A DNA stretch of 62,751 nt from UBA685 sp049890215. GTDB lineage: Bacteria; Pseudomonadota; Alphaproteobacteria; Puniceispirillales; Puniceispirillaceae. Position 1 is the stretch's first letter. Each line of letters opens with the position of its first letter. Location: assembly GCA_049890215.1 (NCBI GenBank), contig JBMHBX010000004.1, forward strand, positions 1 through 62,751, given 5' to 3'. The notes under the pieces are model-generated. The model did no database searches. It worked only from the letters and a program-made list of their open reading frames with translations, and was not told the origin of the DNA. The position numbers were made by a program, and so were the translations under genes. Of this stretch, positions 54,856 to 62,751 are shown one piece after another.

Positions 54856-55977
54856 ATGTCACAAATTAGACCTTATCGTATGATTGAACGGCGCAAATGC
54901 CGGCAAATACAGGTCGGTTCAGTCGCGGTTGGCGGTGATGCGCCTATCTCAGTGCAGACCATGACAAACACACTTACCACAGATATCTCAGGCACGCTTG
55001 ATCAAATCCATAAAGCCGCTGAGGCAGGCGCTGATATTGTGCGTGTATCCTGTCCGGATGAAGACTCGACAACAGCGCTCAAGACCATCATTTCACAAAG
55101 CCCTGTGCCCATTGTCGCAGATATTCATTTCCATTATCAGCGCGCAATTGAGGCAGCAGAGGCAGGCGCAGCGTGTCTGCGCATTAATCCTGGCAATATT
55201 GGCAGTCAGGCGCGGGTCAAAGAGGTGGTAAGCGCTGCACGAAATGCAGGCGCCTCTATTCGCATTGGTGTTAATGGCGGCTCTCTGGAAAAGCATTTAC
55301 TTGAAAAATATGCAGAACCTTGTCCTGAAGCTTTGGTTGAATCTGCGCTTGATCATGCACGCATTTTGCAAGATCTGGATTTTCATGAGTTCAAAATTTC
55401 TGTCAAAGCCTCTGATTTGTTTCTGGCGGTTGCAGCTTACACCCAATTAGCAGAGCAAATTGATTGCCCTCTTCATATTGGGATAACAGAAGCAGGTGGT
55501 CTGCGTGCCGGGACAGTCAAATCATCAATCGGGCTTGGGAATTTGTTATGGGCCGGTATTGGAGATACTGTGCGTGTCTCATTATCAGCAGACCCGGCAG
55601 AAGAAGTGCGTGTTGCTTATGAGATGCTGAAATCTCTTGGGTTGCGCCGGCGTGGTGTAACTGTTATTTCCTGCCCGTCTTGCGCACGCCAGCAATTTGA
55701 CGTTATCAAAACTGTCCAGGAAATCGAAGAACGCCTTGAACATATTAATGAGCCTTTGACTGTGTCGATTATAGGCTGTGTGGTTAATGGTCCTGGTGAG
55801 GCGCGTGAAACAGATATCGGGCTGACAGGCGGGGGGCGCGGTACTCATCAGATTTATGTATCTGGTATGGCTGATCACCGTCTGACACATGATGATATTG
55901 TCAGCCATGTGGTTGGGCTTGTTGAAGATCGCGTAAGCCAGATCAGAGATGCCAACTCAACTGAAGCGAGCGAGTAA
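54856..55977 (+). CDS. ispG: 4-hydroxy-3-methylbut-2-en-1-yl diphosphate synthase
   Basis: 373 residues. It is the [4Fe-4S] enzyme that reduces MEcPP to HMBPP in the non-mevalonate isoprenoid pathway. Cluster ligands are visible: two Cys in SCPSCARQQFD and one in GCVVNGPGEAR, plus the Glu ligand in its usual place. The N-terminal TIM barrel begins with RKCRQIQVGSVAVGGDAP. hisS follows after six bases, so they are one transcript. Confidence 0.97.
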   Translation: MSQIRPYRMIERRKCRQIQVGSVAVGGDAPISVQTMTNTLTTDISGTLDQIHKAAEAGADIVRVSCPDEDSTTALKTIISQSPVPIVADIHFHYQRAIEAAEAGAACLRINPGNIGSQARVKEVVSAARNAGASIRIGVNGGSLEKHLLEKYAEPCPEALVESALDHARILQDLDFHEFKISVKASDLFLAVAAYTQLAEQIDCPLHIGITEAGGLRAGTVKSSIGLGNLLWAGIGDTVRVSLSADPAEEVRVAYEMLKSLGLRRRGVTVISCPSCARQQFDVIKTVQEIEERLEHINEPLTVSIIGCVVNGPGEARETDIGLTGGGRGTHQIYVSGMADHRLTHDDIVSHVVGLVEDRVSQIRDANSTEASE

Positions 55978-55983
55978 ACACAG

Positions 55984-57219
55984 ATGCAAACATTACAGCC
56001 AGTTCGTGGGACAAGTGACCTTCTGCCAGCTGAAAAAGCGCGTCATAACCATGTCATTGCTACCGCAAAACAAATTGCCTCTCATTATGGCTTTCAGGAT
56101 ATGGCAACACCTATCTTTGAATTCACAGATGTGTTTCGCCGCCCGCTTGGTGATGCCTCTGATGTGGTATCAAAAGAGACTTACAGCTTTGAAGACAGAG
56201 GCGGCACGGAATTAACTTTGCGGCCTGAAAATACCGCTGCGGTTATGCGCGCTGTGATCTCCAACGGCCTGACTCAGACCTTGCCACAAAAATACATATA
56301 TTCAGGGCCGATGTTTCGGTATGAGCGCCCGCAAAAAGGCAGAATGCGCCAGTTTCATCAAATTGGTGTTGAACTGATTGGCCCTGCCTCTGCTTTGGCA
56401 GATGCTGAGGTCATAGGTTGCGGTGCTGATTTTCTGGAGGCGCTTGGGGTATTATCAGATTGTCGCTTGCACCTTAACAGCCTTGGTGATGGCGAAAGCA
56501 GAACAGCTTATCGGACGGCGCTTGTTGATTATCTGACAGCTTTCAAAGAAGAGCTTAGCGAAGACAGTCAAAGACGTCTTTCACAAAACCCTTTGCGGAT
56601 CCTTGATTCAAAAGATGAAACAGACAGGCGCATTATCGCTGAGGCACCTGTGTTATCTAATTATCTGAATGATGCCTCAAAGGCCCATTATGAGCTTTTG
56701 ATCACGGCCCTTGATAAGGCCAATATTTCTTATGTGGCTGATCCCATGCTTGTGCGTGGTCTTGATTATTATTGCCATACCGCTTTTGAATTCATCACAG
56801 ACAAGCTTGGCGCCCAAGGCACAGTATTAGGCGGTGGGCGCTATGATGGTCTGGCAGAGATGCTTGGCGGGCCGCATTTGCCATCAGTCGGATTTGCGGC
56901 TGGTATTGAAAGACTGGCATTATTGATTGAACAGCCAGAGATCAGCTATGGCGATATTGTGCTTGTGGTGATGGATGCTGACTTACAGGCAGATGGCTTT
57001 GCGCTAGCTACCACAATGAGACAAGCTGGCCTGTCTGTGGATATGCCTTTTAGCGGTAATATATCTAAAAAGCTGAAACGGGCTGATAAAATTGGTGCGA
57101 GATACGCAGTTTTGCTTGGCAGTGATGAATTTGCCAATAACGAAGTGCAGGTAAAATCAATGGCGACAGGGCAATCGCAAAATGTCGCTATCTCTGAGCT
57201 TGTATCTTATCTTATCTGA
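55984..57219 (+). CDS. hisS: histidyl-tRNA synthetase
   Basis: 411 residues. Class II synthetase: an N-terminal GTSDLLPAEK, motif 2 FRYERPQKGRMRQFHQIGVE, the His A-site GGGRYDGLAE and motif 3 GFAAGIERLAL. The C-terminal anticodon-binding domain (about 325-411) is complete. It is six bases from ispG and 21 bases from prfA. Confidence 0.97.
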   Translation: MQTLQPVRGTSDLLPAEKARHNHVIATAKQIASHYGFQDMATPIFEFTDVFRRPLGDASDVVSKETYSFEDRGGTELTLRPENTAAVMRAVISNGLTQTLPQKYIYSGPMFRYERPQKGRMRQFHQIGVELIGPASALADAEVIGCGADFLEALGVLSDCRLHLNSLGDGESRTAYRTALVDYLTAFKEELSEDSQRRLSQNPLRILDSKDETDRRIIAEAPVLSNYLNDASKAHYELLITALDKANISYVADPMLVRGLDYYCHTAFEFITDKLGAQGTVLGGGRYDGLAEMLGGPHLPSVGFAAGIERLALLIEQPEISYGDIVLVVMDADLQADGFALATTMRQAGLSVDMPFSGNISKKLKRADKIGARYAVLLGSDEFANNEVQVKSMATGQSQNVAISELVSYLI

Positions 57220-57240
57220 ACAGAAAGTTAGTTTCCCATT

Positions 57241-58320
57241 ATGTCATTAGAAACCAATATGGATAAGGTGCTTGCACGCCGGTCTGAAATTGAAGACAAA
57301 TTATCTCAATCAGCAAGCCTGAGCGCAGATGAGCTGACAAAATTGTCAAGAGAGCTGGCTGAAGTACGACCAGTGGCTGAGCAAATTGAAAAAGTGCGCT
57401 CATTATATCAGGCATTAGAAGAGGCTAAGATCATGGCTGAGGACAGCCAGTCTGATCCTGAATTAGCAGAGATGGCAGAGTTAGAGATGGCAGAGCTATC
57501 TCCGCAAATTCCGGCAGAAGAACATGCACTTAAATTATTGCTTTTGCCAAAAGATGAAGATGATGCCCGTAACGCCATCCTTGAGGTGCGTGCCGGTACA
57601 GGTGGTGATGAAGCAGCGTTATTTGCCGGTGATTTGTTCGGGATGTATCAGCGTATGTCTTCGCGCTATGGCTGGCGCTTTGAGGTTATGGAAGTCTCAG
57701 AAACAGGCATTGGTGGCTATAAAGAAGCAACTGCTACTATTTCCGGCCAGGATGTCTTTGCACGATTGAAATTTGAATCTGGTGTCCATCGTGTGCAACG
57801 TGTGCCGGAAACAGAAACAGGCGGGCGTATCCATACCTCAGCTGCGACTGTGGCTGTTTTGCCAGAGGTCGAAGATGTGGATATTGAATTAAATGAAAGC
57901 GACTTGCGCATAGATGTCTTTCGCGCCTCCGGGCCGGGCGGTCAGTCTGTGAACACAACTGATTCTGCGGTGCGCATAACGCATTTGCCAACAGGCATTG
58001 TGGTCTCTCAGCAAGATGAAAAATCGCAGCATAAAAACAGAGCCAAAGCGATGAAGATTTTGCGCGCGCGCATTTATGATGCAGAAAGAGCGCGCCAGGA
58101 AGCCGAAAGAGCAGCCTCACGCAAAGGTCAGGTTGGCTCAGGTGACAGATCAGAACGCATAAGAACTTATAATTTTCCGCAAGGGCGTGTGACTGATCAC
58201 AGAATCAACTTAACATTATATAAGCTAGATAAAATTCTGGCAGGTGAAGCGATTGATGAGGTGATTGATGCCCTGTCAGCCGAAGATCAGGCAGCTCGCT
58301 TGGCTGAAGGCATGGCGTAA
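57241..58320 (+). CDS. prfA: peptide chain release factor 1
   Basis: 359 residues. It recognises UAA and UAG. The GGQ catalytic loop is at residues 233-235, and the PxT-type codon-reading region lies in the FKRVPETETGGRIHTSA/PEV stretch (EVRAGTGGDEAALFAGDLF marks domain 2). It is followed by prmC, whose product methylates the Gln of GGQ, so the pair is functionally linked. Confidence 0.97.
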   Translation: MSLETNMDKVLARRSEIEDKLSQSASLSADELTKLSRELAEVRPVAEQIEKVRSLYQALEEAKIMAEDSQSDPELAEMAELEMAELSPQIPAEEHALKLLLLPKDEDDARNAILEVRAGTGGDEAALFAGDLFGMYQRMSSRYGWRFEVMEVSETGIGGYKEATATISGQDVFARLKFESGVHRVQRVPETETGGRIHTSAATVAVLPEVEDVDIELNESDLRIDVFRASGPGGQSVNTTDSAVRITHLPTGIVVSQQDEKSQHKNRAKAMKILRARIYDAERARQEAERAASRKGQVGSGDRSERIRTYNFPQGRVTDHRINLTLYKLDKILAGEAIDEVIDALSAEDQAARLAEGMA

Positions 58321-58359
58321 TATTATCCGGACGGCTAATCATCTATCACAGAGTAAGAC

Positions 58360-59220
58360 ATGATGGCGCATAAAAAGCCGCAATCAGCCAGACTTATAAT
58401 CACGCAATTGGCAGAGCGTCTGCAACAAGTTGGCAATCCATCTGCGAGGCGAGACGCAACATTGATCCTGCAAATGGCCATGTCATCTGCGGAGCCTGTT
58501 TTGAGTCATCATGATATCTTATTAGATGAAAAAGCTCATGCAGAGCTTGAGTCTTTAATGACAAAAAGACTGGCCGGATGCCCTGTTAGCAGATTGCGGG
58601 GGTTTCGTGAATTTTACTCACTGGATTTCTGGCTGAATGAAGCCACACTTGACCCGCGCCCTGATTCAGAGTGCCTTGTAGAGGCGGCGATTTTGCATAT
58701 CGCAGACAATCGCTATCATATTTGTGATTTTGGCACAGGATCTGGTTGTTTACTGATTGCCACTTTGGCGCATTGCAAAAATGCAAAAGGCACAGGGCTT
58801 GATTTAAGTGAGCGCGCGATAGCACAAGCACAAGAAAATGCCGCTTATCATAAGCTGGATAATATGGCGCATTTTGCGGTCTCTGACTGGGACAGCGCAT
58901 TGCAGGCAGATGAGACCTTTGATGTGATTTTGGCCAATCCACCTTATATTCCTCTTGATGAGGCAGCCTCATTATCGCCGGAGGTACGTGATTTTGATCC
59001 GCCACTTGCTTTATATGGGGGGCAAAACGGCTTGCAGGCTTATGAGATATTACTGCCAATCATAGCGCGCCGTCTGGTGCCATCTGGCCATTGTTTTTTA
59101 GAGATTGGAAAAGGGCAGGAAGACGATATCACAAGATTCGCACATAAAGCAGGCTTGTCACTTGTCAGGCAGATAAAAGACCTTGGCGGCATTATTCGCT
59201 GTTTGGATTTTATCAAATAG
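58360..59220 (+). CDS. prmC: release factor glutamine methyltransferase
   Basis: 286 residues. It methylates Gln in the GGQ of RF1 and RF2. Class I SAM motif CDFGTGSGCLLIA and the NPPY motif in LANPPYIPL, with the N-terminal helical domain for release-factor binding (about 1-85). The tail ends at 59220. It lies 39 bases downstream of prfA. Confidence 0.95.
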   Translation: MMAHKKPQSARLIITQLAERLQQVGNPSARRDATLILQMAMSSAEPVLSHHDILLDEKAHAELESLMTKRLAGCPVSRLRGFREFYSLDFWLNEATLDPRPDSECLVEAAILHIADNRYHICDFGTGSGCLLIATLAHCKNAKGTGLDLSERAIAQAQENAAYHKLDNMAHFAVSDWDSALQADETFDVILANPPYIPLDEAASLSPEVRDFDPPLALYGGQNGLQAYEILLPIIARRLVPSGHCFLEIGKGQEDDITRFAHKAGLSLVRQIKDLGGIIRCLDFIK

Positions 59221-59271
59221 TTTTGTTCTTTTTTGCTTGTCTTTTGTGATGAAAAAAGGCAGAGTTTAGAT

Positions 59272-59306
59272 ATGTTGCGCAACTGGCACTAGAAGTAGCA
59301 CAACAT
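59272..59306 (+). terminator. possible weak terminator or operator downstream of prmC
   Basis: ATGTTGCGC (59272-59280) pairs with GCACAACAT (59298-59306) with one mismatch, followed by TGTTTT. This could end the hisS-prfA-prmC transcript or be a dyad before the DUF4167 gene. Confidence 0.35.
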
Positions 59307-59370
59307 GTTTTCCGTTACATAACGATAGCACAATTTGCCGCAAGAAGACGGCTTTGATAAACGGATTATT

Positions 59371-59907
59371 ATGAGACAAAATCAAAATGCAAAACGCTCA
59401 CGCGGCCGTGGCAGGCGTTCGGGCAATTCTGGTCAGAGCAACTTCAACCGTAACACCACCTTTGAGTCAAATGGTCCAGAGGGCCGTTTGCGTGGGAATG
59501 CGCAACAGCTTTATGAGAAATACACATCTCTTGCCAATGATGCGCAGTCAGCAGGTGAAAGAGTCCTGTTCGAAGCCAATAGCCAATTTGCTGATCATTA
59601 TTATCGTATTCATCAGTCAATTCTGGCGAATGCAGAGCAAAGACGTCAGAATGATGAAAGAGGGCAACATAAAAAACAGCCCCCCAAATCAGAAGCTGAC
59701 GACAAAGTAACTGGTCATGATGGTGAAGAACTCAAAGCCGAAGAGGCTTCTATTCAGCCAGATTTGCTTAGCGATGCGGCGGAACAAACAGTAAGCCCGT
59801 CTCATGATGACAGCGCAGAGCAGGCAGAAGAAAATAGCAGTGCCGAAAACAGCAGTGTAACTGACGCTGACGACAAAGCTGTTGAAGAGGTCGCAGCGGC
59901 CTCTTAG
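59371..59907 (+). CDS. DUF4167 family basic protein
   Basis: 178 residues from the ATG at 59371 (MRQNQNAKR). The start is Arg/Asn/Gly-rich (RSRGRGRRSGNSGQ), then the DUF4167 core (RLRGNAQQLYEKYTSLANDAQSAGERV and FADHYYRI), and a long acidic Ser/Glu/Ala tail (about 100-178). The core is a predicted RNA-binding helical unit, and the family is alphaproteobacterial and placed next to prmC. Function unproven. Stop overlaps that of the MOSC gene by TTAG. Confidence 0.85.
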   Translation: MRQNQNAKRSRGRGRRSGNSGQSNFNRNTTFESNGPEGRLRGNAQQLYEKYTSLANDAQSAGERVLFEANSQFADHYYRIHQSILANAEQRRQNDERGQHKKQPPKSEADDKVTGHDGEELKAEEASIQPDLLSDAAEQTVSPSHDDSAEQAEENSSAENSSVTDADDKAVEEVAAAS

Positions 59908-60686
59908 CACTCATCATCCATGATAGTGAGCTTATCGCCAACATCAAAGGTGCCTGTTTTTGTGACTGTGGCAAAGATACCCATATCAGTATGGTCATAA
60001 TACCTTTGCAATTGTGAGACAAGGCCTTTCTGGCGTTTGGCTGATTGGGGGTCAACTTCAATCGCAGCGCAACGTCCCACTGGCTCAATAAAGTGAAATT
60101 CCGCACTGCCAATTCGGGCTTTTTTGCCAATAAGCGCTGTTTCTGAAAAAGCGTCACCGCCTGTCATCATGACATTTAACCGATATCGCCTTTCATCATC
60201 ATTAATGCCTGCTTTGGCGCCAAAATCAGTCATAGAGGCCTGATTGCCAAAGGCAACATAGGCTGTTTTCGTATCTGTCAGACCGCCTGTTTGATAATGA
60301 AAGAGCCGCGGTTGTGGTAAATCATCAGGCCAGTCAAGATAAGAGGCCATCACATTGCATAATCGGTGCTCTGCAGCAGGGTCATCCAGATGGCCGTCAA
60401 ATATGATGTTACCTTGATGAGACAGGCATAATTGTTTTGATGCGTCATCAAATGTTAAGGACAGCTCTGCTAATTCTGATAAGGCCATAGCTTGTAAAAA
60501 ATGGGCTTTTTTCATCCAGCTATGTTTGTCAGCCATTTGTGATGCTTTTGTGCCGCTTGATAAAGCATAAGCTCTGTCACCTGGCAGTACAGCGCCTTTA
60601 CAGGCCATGATGCTTTGATGGCTCTGGCCTGCAAACCCCTTTACAGGATAAGTTGTGATAGATGTGATCTCAAATAAAGGGCTCAT
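59904..60686 (-). CDS. MOSC domain protein (MOSC_N + MOSC)
   Basis: 260 residues. MOSC_N (about 1-120) begins ITSITTYPVKGFAGQSHQSI; the MOSC domain (about 130-255) has the conserved Cys in PVGRCAAIEVDP, suggestive of molybdenum-cofactor sulfur carriage. Members such as YcbX and mARC relatives reduce N-hydroxylated compounds; the exact substrate is unknown. Convergent with DUF4167. Confidence 0.82.
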   Translation of the reverse strand: MSPLFEITSITTYPVKGFAGQSHQSIMACKGAVLPGDRAYALSSGTKASQMADKHSWMKKAHFLQAMALSELAELSLTFDDASKQLCLSHQGNIIFDGHLDDPAAEHRLCNVMASYLDWPDDLPQPRLFHYQTGGLTDTKTAYVAFGNQASMTDFGAKAGINDDERRYRLNVMMTGGDAFSETALIGKKARIGSAEFHFIEPVGRCAAIEVDPQSAKRQKGLVSQLQRYYDHTDMGIFATVTKTGTFDVGDKLTIMDDEC

Positions 60687-60716
60687 GTAAAAAGCTCATG
60701 GGAATCGTCCCAATTG

Positions 60717-62177
60717 TTATTCAGAATATGACAAAGCAAATAATGTCTGTCCGCGATTGACCACTTCTCTTTCGACTTCCTGGACGACATTTTGAAACTC
60801 AATCAGCTCTTCGCCGTCAAGCCCTTCGCCTGATGGCAGTTTGACTGTCAGAGGATTCACCTGCTTGTTGTTGACCAATACCTCATAATGCAGATGCGGT
60901 CCTGTTGAGCGGCCGGTTGATCCAACATAACCAATGACTTGCCCCTGACGGACACGCGCTCCGGGCGTGATGCCGCTTGCGATTCGTGTCATATGAGCAT
61001 AAGCGGTAGAATAGCGATTCGTATGACGAATGCGGATATAACGCCCATAATTGCCAAACCATCCTGATTTTTGAATAACCCCGGAGCCGGCAGCAATAAT
61101 AGGTGTGCCTTTGGGCGCCGCAAAATCAACGCCGCGATGCATGGCATTATAACCTGTGACAGGGTGCCTGCGCATACCATATTTAGATGACATTCTGGCA
61201 CCTTGAATCGGTGTGCGTATCAAAGTGCGAACAGCTGACTTTCCTTCTTTGTCGTACCAGCCAACAACATTATCATCACTTTCATAGCGGTAAAAAGACA
61301 TCACATCTCCGGAAAGGCGCAAGCCTGCATAATGCAATGTACCAGAGCTAAGCTCATCACCTGTTAATTTGTCGATACGCCTTTCATATAAGAGCTCAAA
61401 TGCATCTCCGTTTCGTATCTCACGCTGAAAATCAACCGAAAAGCCTAATACGCGGACAAATTCATCAAGCGCTGAATAAGGTACATTCTGCTCACCAACA
61501 GCGTCATAAATGGTGCCTTCTATGATACCAGTGGCATAGACAAGGTAGCGTTGCACAGGGCGTACTGTGCGAAAGGCAAACCATGATAGCGCGGCATCAT
61601 AGACAACATAATGATCAAAGTCCTTGGCGTCTTTGAAATGGATCCCCACCGGCATATCTTGTGAATCATAAGCGATGGTAAAGCGCATACCAATTTGCAG
61701 ACGGCGTACATTTAACCTTTTGGCAATTTCACTTATGACAATTGCCCCTGTCTGATTGCTGAAACCGGCGCGCCTCATAATCTGAGACAAATTCTCGCCA
61801 GATTGCAGGCGAAATTCTGTCTCGCGATTGGCCATAGTTGTTGTTTCGCGTAAGACCATCTCGCGCAAGCTGGCAGTCGACAGCCCAAATGCTTCTTCAA
61901 TGGTCGGGCGCCTTTTTGGTGAGGCAATATCAACCTCTGTGCCGCCGTAGCTCGCTGCGACATCAGGGCGTGCCAATGGCACGGGCTGATAATTTAATAA
62001 GCTGCCATCATCGGAGACCAAATCATCAGATGGCACATTCGCAAAGACAGGCGCTGAGATGACCATTATGCCAACAAGGCTGAGTCTCACCAACGCAGAG
62101 CGCGCCCACCGGCCAAAGGCAGCCTTACCAAAGATGCGCGCGGCAATGATCTTATGGTTGTGTGTCAGCGGTCCCAC
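60717..62177 (-). CDS. M23 family murein metallopeptidase, exported
   Basis: 486 residues. An N-terminal membrane/signal segment (hydrophobic stretch after RWARSALVRLSL, ending near VFANVPSD) is followed by a LysM- or OapA-like segment (about 115-165, with RLQSGENLSQIMRRAG) and a linker domain. The C-terminal LytM/M23 domain (about 330-450) has zinc ligands: HRGVDFAAP (His and Asp) and HLHYEV (HxH). It probably cuts peptidoglycan cross-links or activates amidases in cell separation. The 5' side faces a 574-base noncoding stretch. Confidence 0.93.
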   Translation of the reverse strand: MGPLTHNHKIIAARIFGKAAFGRWARSALVRLSLVGIMVISAPVFANVPSDDLVSDDGSLLNYQPVPLARPDVAASYGGTEVDIASPKRRPTIEEAFGLSTASLREMVLRETTTMANRETEFRLQSGENLSQIMRRAGFSNQTGAIVISEIAKRLNVRRLQIGMRFTIAYDSQDMPVGIHFKDAKDFDHYVVYDAALSWFAFRTVRPVQRYLVYATGIIEGTIYDAVGEQNVPYSALDEFVRVLGFSVDFQREIRNGDAFELLYERRIDKLTGDELSSGTLHYAGLRLSGDVMSFYRYESDDNVVGWYDKEGKSAVRTLIRTPIQGARMSSKYGMRRHPVTGYNAMHRGVDFAAPKGTPIIAAGSGVIQKSGWFGNYGRYIRIRHTNRYSTAYAHMTRIASGITPGARVRQGQVIGYVGSTGRSTGPHLHYEVLVNNKQVNPLTVKLPSGEGLDGEELIEFQNVVQEVEREVVNRGQTLFALSYSE

Positions 62178-62483
62178 GTTATAGGTCTTCCTTTTTCATT
62201 TGTTGGCATCACGATGATATGCGCCCGCACCATATTGGGCAATGGGTGGCAAAGGGTCAATAAAAATGTCATCTCACTATGGCCTCTTTGAATGAGACGC
62301 CCAAACAGGAGAGCTAAACAGGCAATATGATAGACAGTGCATCTATAGGATGTGACTTGTACAGAAATCTGACTTGCTTATTATGTGATCTTTTGATATT
62401 CTAATTCTCCGCCTGTTAAAGGGTGGTTTTGCTGTGGCCTTATGACTGCTTGATTGGTCTGCTTGAAAGCGTCAAATCAGGGT
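62178..62483. other. noncoding region between M23 gene and rRNA-type promoter
   Basis: Nothing coding is convincing here. AT-rich stretches near 62380-62410 may include the M23 gene's promoter on the minus strand, but no clear -35/-10 pair was settled. No tRNA is seen. Confidence 0.5.
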
Positions 62484-62548
62484 CAAAAAACTTTTTTGTC
62501 AAAAACGCAAATTTAGTGTTTGACAGTATGGGTTGAGGGGCATATAAC
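62484..62548 (+). promoter_or_regulatory. strong near-consensus promoter, rRNA-type, with A/T upstream tract
   Basis: TTGACA (62520-62525), exactly 17 bases, TATAAC (62543-62548). Directly upstream is an A/T tract palindrome CAAAAAA-C-TTTTTTG (62484-62498) and TCAAAAACGCAAATTTA, resembling an UP element. The core promoter is the best match in the window. Confidence 0.8.
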
Positions 62549-62554
62549 ACGGCT

Positions 62555-62751
62555 CACCCAAGGGTGCGGCAAGCTTCATTGGGGCGTTGATTATGACAGG
62601 GTTATGATTAGCGCAGCGCTATTTGACAATTTAATAATTGGAAGGGATTCGTGGGCAGCGTATCATTATGATATGTCGTTCTTTGTGATTATACAAAGTC
62701 GCCCAAGACGAATCCAAATGAATCATATATTAAAAGTAATTTTAATGTAGC
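62555..62751 (+). other. predicted rRNA operon leader (16S gene just beyond right edge)
   Basis: The expected transcript start is near 62555. The TTTGACAATTTAATAATTG stretch followed by GGAAGGGATTCGTGGGC (62640-62656) matches the conserved leader preceding alphaproteobacterial 16S rRNA. The segment folds well: GGATTCGT (62645-62652) with ACGAATCC (62708-62715), GGGC with GCCC, and a nested CTTTGT-GATTAT-ACAAAG hairpin (62681-62698). An apparent open frame starting at 62520 begins inside the promoter, so it is not a gene. Confidence 0.65.

Noticed and set aside
62520..62750. Open frame of 76 codons at the right edge
   Set aside because: It starts inside the -35 box of a strong promoter and overlaps an rRNA-type leader hairpin; there is no ribosome site and no protein-like composition.
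1..62751. CRISPR array, prophage, toxin-antitoxin, secretion or defence island
   Set aside because: No repeat-spacer pattern, phage genes or recognised defence families were seen; gene content is overwhelmingly housekeeping.

Overview
The window reads as a chromosomal segment of a marine-type alphaproteobacterium of moderate GC, possibly a SAR116- or Rhodospirillales-like lineage (an inference from gene families and gene order; no 16S sequence lies inside the window). Pointers are the long alphaproteobacterial form of dCTP deaminase, class I lysyl-tRNA synthetase, CobS/CobT next to a J-domain protein and BolA, an NDUFAF5-type methyltransferase, CtaA of the COX15 type, DUF4167, DUF1289, DUF1178 and DUF2889 proteins, and an RHH_4-type ribbon-helix-helix protein. 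Coding density is very high. Several convergent gene pairs overlap by the same four bases. I see no prophage, CRISPR array, intact insertion sequence or tRNA gene.

Layout. 1-1260: the truncated end of a subtilisin-like protease and an orphan LuxR-type regulator with a degenerate receiver. 1293-4090: acetyl-CoA synthetase and RecX on the minus strand. 4093-9121: dcd, argD, argF, hslO and a lipoprotein on the plus strand. 9126-11302: trkH and folE. 11479-16271: a split ABC importer of the YnjBCD type, arranged as two divergent gene pairs with a surface-lipoprotein-like gene in one of them. 16542-20267: a catalase-tail/DJ-1-like protein, a DUF1289 protein, a homocysteine methyltransferase and aspS. 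20270-28290: ctaA, groES-groEL behind a heat-shock promoter, a DinG-like helicase and lysK. 28319-34242: pyrD, an RHH protein, rpmB, cobT-cobS, a J-domain protein and bolA. 34285-37958: the minus-strand run aroK-aroB-corC-DUF2889. 38183-42384: a 45-residue membrane peptide, a large exported protein of unknown function, xerD and accA. 42381-47763: a nitrilase-family amidase, grxC, comF, an NDUFAF5-like methyltransferase, mutT, argJ and a parvulin. 47999-59907: secA, DUF1178, ubiG, lysC, a RodZ-like protein, ispG, hisS, prfA, prmC and DUF4167. 59904-62177: a MOSC protein and an M23 murein peptidase. 62178-62751: noncoding, with a near-consensus promoter and a structured transcript start that looks like the leader of an rRNA operon whose 16S gene should begin just past the right edge.

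Most genes are housekeeping: arginine synthesis (argD, argF, argJ), shikimate pathway (aroK, aroB), pyrimidines (dcd, pyrD), translation (aspS, lysK, hisS, prfA, prmC, rpmB), protein folding and export (groESL, hslO, secA, parvulin), and redox and cofactors (cobST, ubiG, ispG, ctaA, folE). The best candidates for something not well described are the divergent lipoprotein/ABC module (11479-16271), the small membrane peptide plus 74-kDa-class exported protein ahead of xerD (38183-40453), the stand-alone DJ-1-like domain with a long structured leader (16291-17057), and the J-domain protein with a cysteine cluster beside cobST. None is proven to be a new system from sequence alone.
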